46,882 nucleotides of DNA, taken from the NCBI GenBank assembly GCA_021324295.1, contig JAJPJJ010000102.1, forward strand, positions 1 to 46,882. The letters are read 5' to 3'. Position 1 is the stretch's first letter; every line of letters starts with the position of its first letter. Shown piece by piece: positions 34,966 to 43,518 of this stretch. The notes under the pieces are model-generated. The model worked only from the letters and a program-made list of their open reading frames with translations, did not search any database and was not told the origin of the DNA. This stretch comes from Bacillota bacterium (GTDB lineage: Bacteria; Sysuimicrobiota; Sysuimicrobiia; Sysuimicrobiales; Segetimicrobiaceae). The position numbers and the translations under genes are program-made.

Positions 34966-35400
34966 GTGGACACCGCGGAGACCGTCGAGGTCACCATCCC
35001 CGCGCGCGCGGAGTTCGTGAGCGTCGCGCGCCTGACCGCGGCTGTCGTCGCGGGCCGGCAGGGGTTCACGTACGATGAGATCGAGGACCTGAAGATCGCC
35101 GTCGGCGAGGCATGCACGTCGCTCATCGTGTCCGGAACCACACCCGGGCACCCGCTGCGGATTCGCTTCCGGACGGAGCCCAACCTGCTCGAGATCGGGA
35201 TCGCAGCGCGCGGGGCTGGTATCGCGCTGCACGCGCCGTCCCGGCCGGCCGGCGGGGCGTCGGACCCGGAGCCGCCGTTCGACGAGAGCAGGCTCGGGAT
35301 CTTTCTTATGCAGTGTCTCGTGGACGCGGTGGAGACGCGCCGCGACGATGCGTTCGGGACCTTCGAGCTGCGCCTGGTGAAGCGTCACCACGAAGGGTAG
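34966..35400 (+). CDS. RsbW-like anti-sigma factor with degenerate ATP-binding motifs
   Basis: 144 residues of HATPase-fold anti-sigma type. It lies 4 bases before the sigma factor gene, so it is expected to bind SigB. The N box, normally E-A-C-T-N, reads IAVGEACTSLI with Ser52 in place of the Mg-binding Asn. The G1 box, normally D-x-G-x-G, reads ARGAG with Ala81 in place of Asp. The G2-like part RLGIFLMQCLVD is present. If these substitutions are real, kinase activity is doubtful and the protein may act only by binding. The intact HATPase at 7405-9036 could then supply the kinase. The GTG at 34966 follows GGGGGAG by 6 bases. Confidence 0.8.
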   Translation: MDTAETVEVTIPARAEFVSVARLTAAVVAGRQGFTYDEIEDLKIAVGEACTSLIVSGTTPGHPLRIRFRTEPNLLEIGIAARGAGIALHAPSRPAGGASDPEPPFDESRLGIFLMQCLVDAVETRRDDAFGTFELRLVKRHHEG

Positions 35401-35404
35401 CCCC

Positions 35405-36196
35405 ATGACCGCCCGCCGCCGCGCGCGTCGCGTCCTCGAGAAGGCGGAGGCGCGGATGCTGTTCCGGCGGTTCCACAAGAGCCGGGACCCCGCGCTGCGG
35501 GACGAGCTCGTGCTCGCCCACGAGAGCCTGGCGATCTACCTGGCCCGGAAGTTCGCGGACCGCGGCGAACCCCTCGAGGACATCGTGCAGGTGGCCCGGA
35601 TCGGGCTGCTCAAGGCCGTCGACCGGTACGATCCCACGCGCGGAATCGAGTTCACCACGTACGCCACGCCGACGATCGTCGGGGAGATCAAGCGGCACTT
35701 CCGGGACAAGCTGTGGGCGATCCGCGTGCCGCGGCGCCTGCGCGAGCTCAACTACACCCTCATGCGCGCGGTCGAGGAGCTGTCGCAGAGGCTCGGCCGC
35801 TCCCCGACGATCCAGGAGATCGCGGGGGCCACCGGCGTGCCCTTCGACGACGTCCTCGAGGCGCTCGAGGTCGGGCGCGCCTACAGCCTGATCTCGCTGG
35901 ACGCCGAACCCTCGGAGGGGGACGAGGAGCACGCCGTCTCGCTCATCGAATCGGTCGGCGGCGAGGACCCTGCGCTGGAGCACCTGGAGGATCGGGCGAC
36001 GCTCCAGTGGGCCCTCGGCATGCTGCCGGAACGGCTGCGCCAGATCGTGCACATGCGTTTCTTCGAGGACCTCTCCCAGGCCGAGATCGCGCGGCGGCTC
36101 GGGATCTCCCAGATGCACGTCTCGAGGATCCTGCGCGAGGCCCTCGCCCGCCTGGCGGCGCTGATCACGGACCGGCGGCGGCCGGACACGGCGTGA
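35405..36196 (+). CDS. sigB: RNA polymerase sigma factor, SigB/SigF subfamily
   Basis: 263 residues with regions 2, 3 and 4 of group 3 sigma factors. Region 2 contains EDIVQVARIGLLKAVDRYDP and IEFTTYATPTIVGEIKRHFRD. The RVPRRLRELN link is typical of SigB/F/G. Region 3 has RLGRSPTIQEIAGATGV. Region 4 ends with the helix-turn-helix DLSQAEIARRLGISQMHVSRIL. The RsbW-like gene 4 bases upstream and the ytxH-like gene before it support a general stress sigma factor. A promoter of its expected type lies before the DUF892 gene (28519-28544). The stop overlaps the next gene's GTG. Confidence 0.93.
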   Translation: MTARRRARRVLEKAEARMLFRRFHKSRDPALRDELVLAHESLAIYLARKFADRGEPLEDIVQVARIGLLKAVDRYDPTRGIEFTTYATPTIVGEIKRHFRDKLWAIRVPRRLRELNYTLMRAVEELSQRLGRSPTIQEIAGATGVPFDDVLEALEVGRAYSLISLDAEPSEGDEEHAVSLIESVGGEDPALEHLEDRATLQWALGMLPERLRQIVHMRFFEDLSQAEIARRLGISQMHVSRILREALARLAALITDRRRPDTA

Positions 36197-37599
36197 CCGC
36201 GCGCCCCGGCGCGCGGGCGGACGTGGAGCCCGGGGACCGGCCCGGTCCCATGCCGAGCTTCGACACCGCGCGCGAGATCACGCGGCGGCTCCGCCGCGCC
36301 GGCCACGAGGCGTATCTGGCCGGCGGCTGCGTGCGGGACATGCTGCTGGGGCGGCCGCCCGCGGACTACGACATCGCGACCTCGGCCACGCCCGACCAGG
36401 TGCGGGCGCTCTTCCCCCGCACGATCGAGGTCGGCGCGGCGTTCGGCGTGGTCCGTGTCGCCGCGGACGACGGCGAGTACGAGGTGGCGACGTTCCGGAC
36501 CGAGGGGCCGTACCTCGACGGGCGCCACCCGTCGTCCGTGCGCTACGCCAGCGCGCGCGAGGACGCCCTCCGGCGGGACTTCACGATCAACGGGCTGTTC
36601 TCCGATCCCGACACCGGCGACGTGCTGGACTTCGTCGGCGGCCGGGCGGACCTGGCGGCCCGCATCGTCCGGACCATCGGGGACCCCGCGGTGCGCTTCG
36701 CCGAGGACCGGCTCCGGATGCTCCGCGCCGTCCGGCAGGCCGCGGAGCTGGGGTTCGAGATCGCGTCCGAGACCCTCGATGCGCTGCGGCGGCTGCGGGA
36801 GGGCCTGCGCGGTGTCAGCCCGGAGCGCGTCCGGGACGAGCTCGTCCGCATCGTCACCGGACCCGACCCCGCCCGCGCGTTCGCGCTGTTGCGGGACACC
36901 GGCCTCCTCGAGGTCATCCTGCCCGAGGTCGCGGCAGAGGTCGGCGTCGCACAGCCGGAGGCGTTCCATCCGGAGGGCGACGTCTTCGAGCACACCCGGC
37001 TCGCGCTGGGGCACCTGCGCCGGCCGTCGGTCACGCTCGCGATGGCCACGCTGCTGCACGACATCGGCAAGCCGCCGACGTTCGAGCGGGGGGACCGGAT
37101 CAGGTTCAACCGCCACGACGAGGTCGGCGCCGCGATGGCCCGGCGGGTGATGGAGCGGCTGCGCTTCTCGCGCCGGGAGGCCGATGGCGTCGCCGGCCTC
37201 GTGGCCCGGCACATGGTCTTCAAGGATCTTCCCCAGATGCGGGAGGCCCGCCTGCGGCGCCTGCTGGCGGACGAGGCATTCCCCGAGCTGCTGGAGCTGC
37301 ACCGCGCCGACTGCCTCGCCAGCCACGGCGACTTGTCCACGTACGAGTGGGCCCGCGCGCGCCTGGCCCGCCTCGCCGGGGAGCCGCCCGTGCCGCCGCG
37401 TCTTGTGACCGGACACGACCTGCTCGCGCTCGGCCTCGCGCCCGGCCCCCGGATCGGCCAGATCCTGCGGGCCGTCGAGGACGCGCGGCTCGAGGGCCGC
37501 GTCCGCACGCGGGAGGAGGCTCTCGCGCTGGCGCGCGACCTGGCCGGCCACCCGGCGCCCCCGGCCGATGCGTCGTCTCGCCAGCACGGCGGCAGATAG
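36193..37599 (+). CDS. CCA-adding/poly(A)-type tRNA nucleotidyltransferase with HD domain
   Basis: Class II nucleotidyltransferase that builds or repairs the tRNA 3' CCA end (or part of it). 468 residues from GTG 36193, which overlaps the sigB stop (GTGA); ATG 36250 gives 449 and starts right at the conserved domain, so either may be used. The catalytic motif is YLAGGCVRDMLLGRPPADYD with the Asp pair. RRDFTINGLFSDP and EDRLRMLRAVRQAAELGF are the family's motifs B-D, and an HD phosphohydrolase motif LLHDIGKP is present near residue 290. CC-adding, A-adding and full CCA enzymes cannot be told apart by eye. Confidence 0.88.
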   Translation: MTARPGARADVEPGDRPGPMPSFDTAREITRRLRRAGHEAYLAGGCVRDMLLGRPPADYDIATSATPDQVRALFPRTIEVGAAFGVVRVAADDGEYEVATFRTEGPYLDGRHPSSVRYASAREDALRRDFTINGLFSDPDTGDVLDFVGGRADLAARIVRTIGDPAVRFAEDRLRMLRAVRQAAELGFEIASETLDALRRLREGLRGVSPERVRDELVRIVTGPDPARAFALLRDTGLLEVILPEVAAEVGVAQPEAFHPEGDVFEHTRLALGHLRRPSVTLAMATLLHDIGKPPTFERGDRIRFNRHDEVGAAMARRVMERLRFSRREADGVAGLVARHMVFKDLPQMREARLRRLLADEAFPELLELHRADCLASHGDLSTYEWARARLARLAGEPPVPPRLVTGHDLLALGLAPGPRIGQILRAVEDARLEGRVRTREEALALARDLAGHPAPPADASSRQHGGR

Positions 37600-37726
37600 A
37601 CCGGGGTCTCCGTCCGCTCCCGGCGGACGCGCCGTCGGACCCCCGGGGACCGCGGTGTGCCGCGGCCGGGGACCGGATCGGCGCGGAGGAAATCCCCCGG
37701 GGGTAGTCGAAGGTGCGCTGCTGACG

Positions 37727-38596
37727 ATGCGGGAGTCGGACGTCGACCCGGGAGGACGGATCCTGCAAGAGGTCCAGAAGGCGACAGCCCGCGTGATCGC
37801 CCTCGTCAACCAGAAGGGCGGATGCGGAAAGACCACCACCGCGGTGAACCTCGCCGCCTGCCTCGCCATCAACGGGCGCCGGGTCCTCCTGGTCGATCTC
37901 GATCCGCAGGCGAACGCGACGGTGAGCCTGGGGGTCGATCCGGGCAGCCTCTCCCGGACGGTCTACCAGGTGCTCGTGGACGAACCGGGCGCGGACGGCG
38001 CGCCGCCGGCGCTGGCCGGCGTCGTCACCCGGTCGAACGTCGACGGTCTCGATCTCGCCCCGTCCTCGATCGATCTGGCGGCCGCGGAGCTGGAGCTGTC
38101 GGCCAGGATCGGACGGGAGAACTCGCTGCGCAAGAAGCTGGCGCCGCTGCGGGAGCACTACCAGTACATCCTCATCGACACCCCGCCGTCGCTCGGGCTG
38201 CTCACCCTCAACGCGCTGGTCGCGTGCGACGAGGTGATCATCCCGATCCAGACCCACTACTACGCGCTGCTCGGCATGCGGCAGCTCCTGCGCACCTTGA
38301 GGGCCGTCAAGGAGGAGGTCGGGCACGACGTCGAGATCGCCGGGGTCGTGCCCACGATGTACGATGCGCGCACGAGCATCGGCAAGGAGATCATCCAGGG
38401 GATTCGCGATTACTTTGGCGACAAGATGTTCGCGAGCACGATCCACTTCAATATCAAGCTGGTCGAGTCGAGCATGGTCGGGGTCCCCGTGTTCGTGCAC
38501 GAGCCGGCCTCTCGCGGGGCTCAGGAATACATGAGCCTCGCCAAGGAGGTGATGGCGCTTGAGCAGAAGGCGGGACGCGCTCCGGCACGGAATTAG
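37727..38596 (+). CDS. Orphan ParA/Soj-like ATPase
   Basis: 289 residues with the deviant Walker A of ParA proteins (LVNQKGGCGKTTTAVNLA), Walker A' LLVDLDPQANAT and Walker B YILIDTPPSLGLLT. The rest is a complete Soj-type fold with no N-terminal HTH. ParA ATPases form DNA-bound gradients that move chromosomes, plasmids or protein cargo. No parB gene or parS-like site is in view. Instead a Cys-rich protein gene overlaps the end by 38 bases, so cargo positioning by that partner is possible. ATG 37727 is chosen because the longer frame upstream has no coding character; the ribosome site (AAGG) is weak. Confidence 0.85.
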   Translation: MRESDVDPGGRILQEVQKATARVIALVNQKGGCGKTTTAVNLAACLAINGRRVLLVDLDPQANATVSLGVDPGSLSRTVYQVLVDEPGADGAPPALAGVVTRSNVDGLDLAPSSIDLAAAELELSARIGRENSLRKKLAPLREHYQYILIDTPPSLGLLTLNALVACDEVIIPIQTHYYALLGMRQLLRTLRAVKEEVGHDVEIAGVVPTMYDARTSIGKEIIQGIRDYFGDKMFASTIHFNIKLVESSMVGVPVFVHEPASRGAQEYMSLAKEVMALEQKAGRAPARN

Positions 38597-39107
38597 GTCG
38601 CTCATCCACGATACGTCCCGAGAACTGGCGGATCTGGAGGGCCGCGCGGCGGCCGCGCCGCCGCCGCCGGAGGAGCCGGCCCCCCAGGCCCCACCGGCTT
38701 CCGCCCAGGGCGGGGAGGCGCGGGAGACCGGGCCGCGCCCCGCGGTGGAGTGGATCGTCGGTCCGGACTCCCCGGCGGGGAACGCCCCGCCCGCCGCTCC
38801 GCCAGCCGCGCAGGCGTCCCGCCCTCCCAGGGCGCGCCGCGCGGTGCGGAAGACGGCCCGCCGGGCGGCCCGGCCACGGTACCGGGTGGCCCCGCCGTTT
38901 GCGGCCAACGGCATCGACCCCCAGCAGGCCTACTCGCGCAAGGGCGTGTGCTCCGCCTACTTCGTGAACCACGAGTGCTGGCGCGTGCCCGACGCCTACT
39001 GTAATACGGCGCTGCAGGTCTGCGCGCTGCGCAACTGCCCGGTCTACCACCTGCACAAGGACACGCTGGAGCGCCGGTTCGCCGGGAAGTTCAAGCACCT
39101 GTGGTAG
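38559..39107 (+). CDS. Unknown ParA-linked protein with a C-terminal Cys-rich CW...CPVY domain
   Basis: I do not recognise the whole protein. From TTG 38559, inside the parA end, it has 182 residues. The first 30 are a charged helix (RRRDALRHGIRSLIHDTSREL). A long Pro/Ala-rich linker with basic patches follows (to about 115). The conserved-looking end has five cysteines in a row of fixed spacing: GVCSAYFVNHECWRVP, AYCNTALQVCALRNCPVYHL. The CW and CPVY pieces resemble small Cys-rich domains found on signalling proteins of other bacteria, which may bind a metal or iron-sulfur cluster. The 38-base overlap with parA implies a functional pair. Confidence 0.65.
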   Translation: MSRRRDALRHGIRSLIHDTSRELADLEGRAAAAPPPPEEPAPQAPPASAQGGEARETGPRPAVEWIVGPDSPAGNAPPAAPPAAQASRPPRARRAVRKTARRAARPRYRVAPPFAANGIDPQQAYSRKGVCSAYFVNHECWRVPDAYCNTALQVCALRNCPVYHLHKDTLERRFAGKFKHLW

Positions 39108-39129
39108 CCGGGGCGTACGCCGCCCGCGC

Positions 39130-39801
39130 CTACGAAGTCGGGCCCCGGGCGAGCGGCAGCGAGAGCAACTCGCCGAGGTGCATGATCACCCGCCACGGCT
39201 CGATCCCGCGCCGGCGCAGCTCCTCGGCGGACCGGCGGTACGCGATGAAGACCGCGCCCGCCTCCGCGGCCGCCGCGCCGTCGATCCACGAGTCTCCGAT
39301 GACGTAGGCCCGCGCGACGCCGCCGAGGCGCCGGAGGGCCTCCCGGACCCCGTCGCCCGCGGGCTTCAGCGCCGCCACGTCGTCCCGCGCGACGATCGTC
39401 TCCGCGCAGCCGTCCAGGCCGGCGGCGCGGAGGGCGGCGAGCGCCGGCTCGCGGCCGTTGTTGGTCAGGATCGCGATGCGGTACCCGCGATCCCGCAGCG
39501 CGCGCAGCACGGCAGGGGCCCCGTCGAGGGCGGAGGCGTCCTGGAGGCCGGCCGCCTCGTGCGCCTCGATGATCCGCCACAGCTCCGGGACGAGCTGCGT
39601 CCTGTGCGCGCGGTCGTGCGCGGCCCCCAGCGCCACGAGCTCGGCGATCGCCCGCCCCATCAGCGCGTCCGGCGCCTCCGCCGTCGCGCGCGCGGCGCGG
39701 AGGACCGAGACGAGCTCCCGGCGGATCGCCGTGAAGTCGATCCGCGAGCCGAGCACGGTGTTGTCCATGTCGAAGATGAGCGCGATCCCGCCCGGCGCCA
39801 T
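39130..39801 (-). CDS. HAD-superfamily phosphatase
   Basis: 223 residues, haloacid dehalogenase fold. Motif I is ALIFDMDNTVLGSR (nucleophile Asp and acid/base Asp), motif II is in IAILTNNG, motif III is the Lys in VAALKPAGDGV, and motif IV is VIGDSWID. The cap is a small helical insertion after motif I, as in phosphoglycolate phosphatase-like members. The substrate cannot be read. ATG 39801 is preferred over upstream in-frame ATGs, because a promoter (TTGGCC-17-TGCTACAGT) places the transcript start about 3 bases before it. It is transcribed away from asnS. Confidence 0.88.
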   Translation of the reverse strand: MAPGGIALIFDMDNTVLGSRIDFTAIRRELVSVLRAARATAEAPDALMGRAIAELVALGAAHDRAHRTQLVPELWRIIEAHEAAGLQDASALDGAPAVLRALRDRGYRIAILTNNGREPALAALRAAGLDGCAETIVARDDVAALKPAGDGVREALRRLGGVARAYVIGDSWIDGAAAAEAGAVFIAYRRSAEELRRRGIEPWRVIMHLGELLSLPLARGPTS

Positions 39802-39810
39802 CACGGATGT

Positions 39811-39839
39811 ACTGTAGCACAGGAGCGCGGCGCGGCCAA
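39811..39839 (-). promoter_or_regulatory. Promoter of the HAD phosphatase gene
   Basis: Read on the - strand: TTGGCC (39839-39834), a 17-base spacer, and TGC directly before TACAGT (39816-39811). The predicted start near 39804 is almost on the ATG at 39801, so the message is leaderless or nearly so. It lies back to back with the asnS promoter. Confidence 0.5.
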
Positions 39840-39848
39840 ATGCGGGCG

Positions 39849-39857
39849 TGGTAGAAT
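39849..39857 (+). promoter_or_regulatory. Extended -10 promoter of asnS
   Basis: TGG followed by TAGAAT (39852-39857). No -35 hexamer is recognisable; the extended -10 may compensate. The start would be near 39864, leaving a 26-base leader with GAGGGAGC before the ATG. The -35 region overlaps that of the divergent HAD gene. Confidence 0.5.
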
Positions 39858-39889
39858 CGAGTGGTAGCATCGCCGAGGGAGCACCGACC

Positions 39890-41185
39890 ATGCGACCTGT
39901 CGTGACCATCGACCGCATCGGCGAGCACGCCGGTCAGGAGGTGGAGGTCCGCGGCTGGCTCTACAACGTGCGGAGCAGCGGGGCGCTGCACTTCCTGCTC
40001 GTGCGCGACGGGACGGGCCTGCTGCAGGCGGTGGCCGCCCGCTCGGAGCTGCCGGCCGAGGTGTTCGAGGAGGCGGGCGCGCTGACCCAGGAGTCCGCGA
40101 TCGTCGTGTCCGGGCCCGTGCGCGACGATCGGCGGGCGCCCGGCGGCCACGAACTGTCGCTCCGGGAGCTCCGGGTCGTGCAGCGCGCAGAGCCGTATCC
40201 GATCACCCCCAAGGAGCACGGCATCGAGTTCCTCATGGACCACCGCCACCTCTGGCTGCGCAGCAGCCGGCAGTGGGCGATCATGCGCGTGCGCGCGGAG
40301 GTGGAGCGGGCGATGTGCGACTACCTGGACGACGCGGGCTACCTCAGGATGGACGCGCCGATCCTGACGCCCTCGGCGTGCGAGGGCACCACGACGCTGT
40401 TCGCAACCCCCTACTTCGATGCGACGGCGTACCTCACGCAGAGCGGCCAGCTCTACAACGAGGCCGCCGCCGCCGCGCAGGGGCGGGTGTACTGCTTCGG
40501 CCCGGTGTTCCGCGCCGAGAAGTCGAAGACCCGCCGCCACCTGACGGAGTTCTGGATGCTGGAGCCGGAGGCGGCCTACCTCGACCTCGACGGCTGCATG
40601 GCGCTCGCCGAGGGGCTCGTCGTGGCCGTCGTCCGCCGCGTCCTGGACCGGCGGCGGCGGGAGCTCGAGGTGCTCAAGCGGGACCTCGCCCCGCTCGAGG
40701 CGGTGCGGCCGCCCTTCCCGCGGATCACCTACGACGAGGCGGTGGAGCGCCTCCGGCAGCAGGGCTCCTCCATCGCGTGGGGCGAGGACTTCGGCGGGGA
40801 CGAGGAGACGGTCCTCAGCCGGCTCTACGACCGCCCGGTGTTCGTTCACCGTTACCCGGCCCGCTGCAAGGCGTTCTACATGCGGCCCGACCCGGAGAGG
40901 CCGGAGGTCGTCCTCGGCGCGGACCTCCTCGCGCCCGAGGGATACGGGGAGATCGTGGGCGGCGGGGAGCGGATCCACGACCGCGCCCTGCTCGAGCGGC
41001 GGCTCGAGGAGGCGCACCTGCCGCGCGCGGAGTACGCGTGGTACCTCGACCTGCGGCGGTACGGGTCCGTGCCGCACAGCGGCTTCGGCATCGGCGTCGA
41101 GCGCACCGTCGCGTGGCTCTGCGGCCTGGACCACGTCCGGGAGACGATCCCCTTCCCGCGCACGATCAACCGGCTGTATCCGTAG
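39890..41185 (+). CDS. asnS: Asparaginyl-tRNA synthetase
   Basis: Class IIb synthetase that charges tRNA-Asn. 431 residues, normal for AsnRS. The N-terminal OB-fold contains [24 protein letters not shown]. The core has [41 protein letters not shown], motif 2 [21 protein letters not shown], and motif 3 [15 protein letters not shown]. The pattern CEGTT and the FWMLEPE end separate AsnRS from AspRS. ATG 39890 follows GAGGGAG by 8 bases and starts the family N-terminus. It stands alone between the divergent HAD gene and the rimP operon. Confidence 0.94.
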   Translation: MRPVVTIDRIGEHAGQEVEVRGWLYNVRSSGALHFLLVRDGTGLLQAVAARSELPAEVFEEAGALTQESAIVVSGPVRDDRRAPGGHELSLRELRVVQRAEPYPITPKEHGIEFLMDHRHLWLRSSRQWAIMRVRAEVERAMCDYLDDAGYLRMDAPILTPSACEGTTTLFATPYFDATAYLTQSGQLYNEAAAAAQGRVYCFGPVFRAEKSKTRRHLTEFWMLEPEAAYLDLDGCMALAEGLVVAVVRRVLDRRRRELEVLKRDLAPLEAVRPPFPRITYDEAVERLRQQGSSIAWGEDFGGDEETVLSRLYDRPVFVHRYPARCKAFYMRPDPERPEVVLGADLLAPEGYGEIVGGGERIHDRALLERRLEEAHLPRAEYAWYLDLRRYGSVPHSGFGIGVERTVAWLCGLDHVRETIPFPRTINRLYP

Positions 41186-41198
41186 CGGAGCCCCACCG

Positions 41199-41216
41199 GG
41201 CCCCGCTCGGGGGGCC
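41199..41216. terminator. GC-rich hairpin after asnS
   Basis: GGCCCC (41199-41204) and GGGGCC (41211-41216) around six bases, 13 bases past the asnS stop. No T-run follows, so termination is only a possibility. It precedes the rimP promoter. Confidence 0.3.
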
Positions 41217-41254
41217 ACCGGCGGCCGGCAGGCGTCGGGCGTCGGCGCCTCATC

Positions 41255-41284
41255 TTGCGGCCCGCCGACGGCGTGTGCTATACT
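41255..41284 (+). promoter_or_regulatory. Promoter of the rimP-nusA-infB operon
   Basis: TTGCGG at 41255-41260, an 18-base spacer, and TATACT at 41279-41284 directly preceded by TGC (extended -10). The predicted start is near 41291, which leaves a structured leader of about 120 bases before rimP. Confidence 0.7.
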
Positions 41285-41298
41285 ACCCCTGGCTGTCC

Positions 41299-41378
41299 GG
41301 CACGGCTCGTGCCCCAATCTTGGCGTTTCTGGGGGAGTGGGTACCTGCACCCACTCTTTCGTTTCTTCAGGGCGCCAA
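41299..41378 (+). promoter_or_regulatory. Structured 5' leader of the rimP operon (candidate attenuator)
   Basis: Hairpin one: GGCACG (41299-41304) with CGTGCC (41308-41313). Structure two is nested: an inner perfect 8-pair stem GAGTGGGT (41335-41342) with ACCCACTC (41349-41356), then CTG (41329-41331) with CAG (41368-41370), then an outer TTGGCG (41320-41325) with CGCCAA (41373-41378). The inner stem is followed at once by TTTCGTTTCTT, as in an intrinsic terminator. The outer helix would compete with or enclose it. Attenuators before rimP/nusA operons have been proposed in other bacteria. Confidence 0.6.
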
Positions 41379-41411
41379 AGGCTGGGGCGCATGCGTGTGA
41401 AGGAGCTCGTC

Positions 41412-41906
41412 ATGAAGCGGCAGGAGATCGCGCAGCAGGTGGAGAGGCTGGCCGCGCCGATCGGGGCGCGCATGGGTCTCGAGATCGTGAACGTCGAGCT
41501 GGTGGGCGACGGTCGCCAGCAGGTGCTCCGCGTCCTCGTCGACCGGGACCAAGGGGTCGGCGTCGAGGAGTGCGCGCGCCTCTCCGAGGCGCTCGGCCGG
41601 GAACTGGACCTGTACGATCTGCCGATCGGCTCGTACACCCTGGAGGTCGCGTCGCCCGGCTTGGACCGGACGCTCCGCCGGCCCGAGGAGTTCATCCGGT
41701 TCTCGGGCCGGACCGTCGCGGTGACGGCGCACGCGCCGGTCGACGGGCAGCGGCGGTTCCGCGGCCGTCTGCTGGGCCTGGTGGACGGGCGCGTCGCGCT
41801 GCGCCTGGACGATGGGCGGGAGGTCCGCCTGGAGCCGGACAACATCGCGCAGGCGAAGCTCGTCGTGGAGATGGAGGAGCTGCGACAGGACCTGAAGCGG
41901 TTCTGA
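41412..41906 (+). CDS. rimP: Ribosome maturation factor RimP
   Basis: Helps assemble the 30S subunit. 164 residues from ATG 41412, which has AGGAG 6 bases upstream; an ATG at 41391 is in frame but has no such site. The two-domain RimP fold is clear: VERLAAPIGARMGLEIVNVELVGDG, LRVLVDRDQGVGVEECARLS, LEVASPGLDRTLRRPEEF (the conserved SPGLDR), and a C-terminal barrel with VEMEELRQDLKRF. It is the first gene of the rimP-nusA-ylxR-infB-ylxP-rbfA group known from Firmicutes. Confidence 0.93.
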   Translation: MKRQEIAQQVERLAAPIGARMGLEIVNVELVGDGRQQVLRVLVDRDQGVGVEECARLSEALGRELDLYDLPIGSYTLEVASPGLDRTLRRPEEFIRFSGRTVAVTAHAPVDGQRRFRGRLLGLVDGRVALRLDDGREVRLEPDNIAQAKLVVEMEELRQDLKRF

Positions 41907-41967
41907 CGGGTCCCACGGGACTCCGGCGGAGGGGCCGGACCTGAATGTGCCGGGGGTGAGCCGCACG

Positions 41968-43164
<1,197 letters not shown>

Positions 43165-43167
43165 GCG

Positions 43168-43497
43168 ATGCCCAGGGTCCGGAGGGTGCCGCAGAGGCAG
43201 TGCGTCGCGTGCGGCACGGTTCGCGCCAAGCGCGACCTGGTGCGGATCGTGCGCACGCCCTCTGGCGAGGTGCGCGTCGATCCGACCGGGAAGCTGTCGG
43301 GGCGCGGGGCGTACGTGTGCCCGGAGGCCGGCTGCGTGGAGCGGGCCCTGGGCCAGGGACGCCTGGCCGGCGCGCTGGAGCGGCCGATCGCAGACGACGT
43401 GGCCCGGCAGATCCGGGAGGCCGCCGCGCGCCCGCCGGCGCCCCGGCCGCCGGTCGTCCGGCGGATCCCGCTCGGCCGCTCCAAGAATTCGGTGTGA
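43168..43497 (+). CDS. ylxR: YlxR-family (DUF448, RnpM) RNA-binding protein
   Basis: 109 residues. The family start PQRQCVACGTVRAKRDLVRIVR, the segment VRVDPTGKLSGRGAYVCP and the second cysteine region AGCVERAL are all present. In B. subtilis YlxR (RnpM) binds RNA and modulates RNase P. The ATG is 3 bases after the nusA stop, so it is coupled. The C-terminal 25 residues are a Pro/Arg-rich tail. The ylxQ gene (L7Ae-like) that often follows is missing. Confidence 0.9.
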   Translation: MPRVRRVPQRQCVACGTVRAKRDLVRIVRTPSGEVRVDPTGKLSGRGAYVCPEAGCVERALGQGRLAGALERPIADDVARQIREAAARPPAPRPPVVRRIPLGRSKNSV

Positions 43498-43518
43498 GAT
43501 CTGAATGGGGGGATCGGC

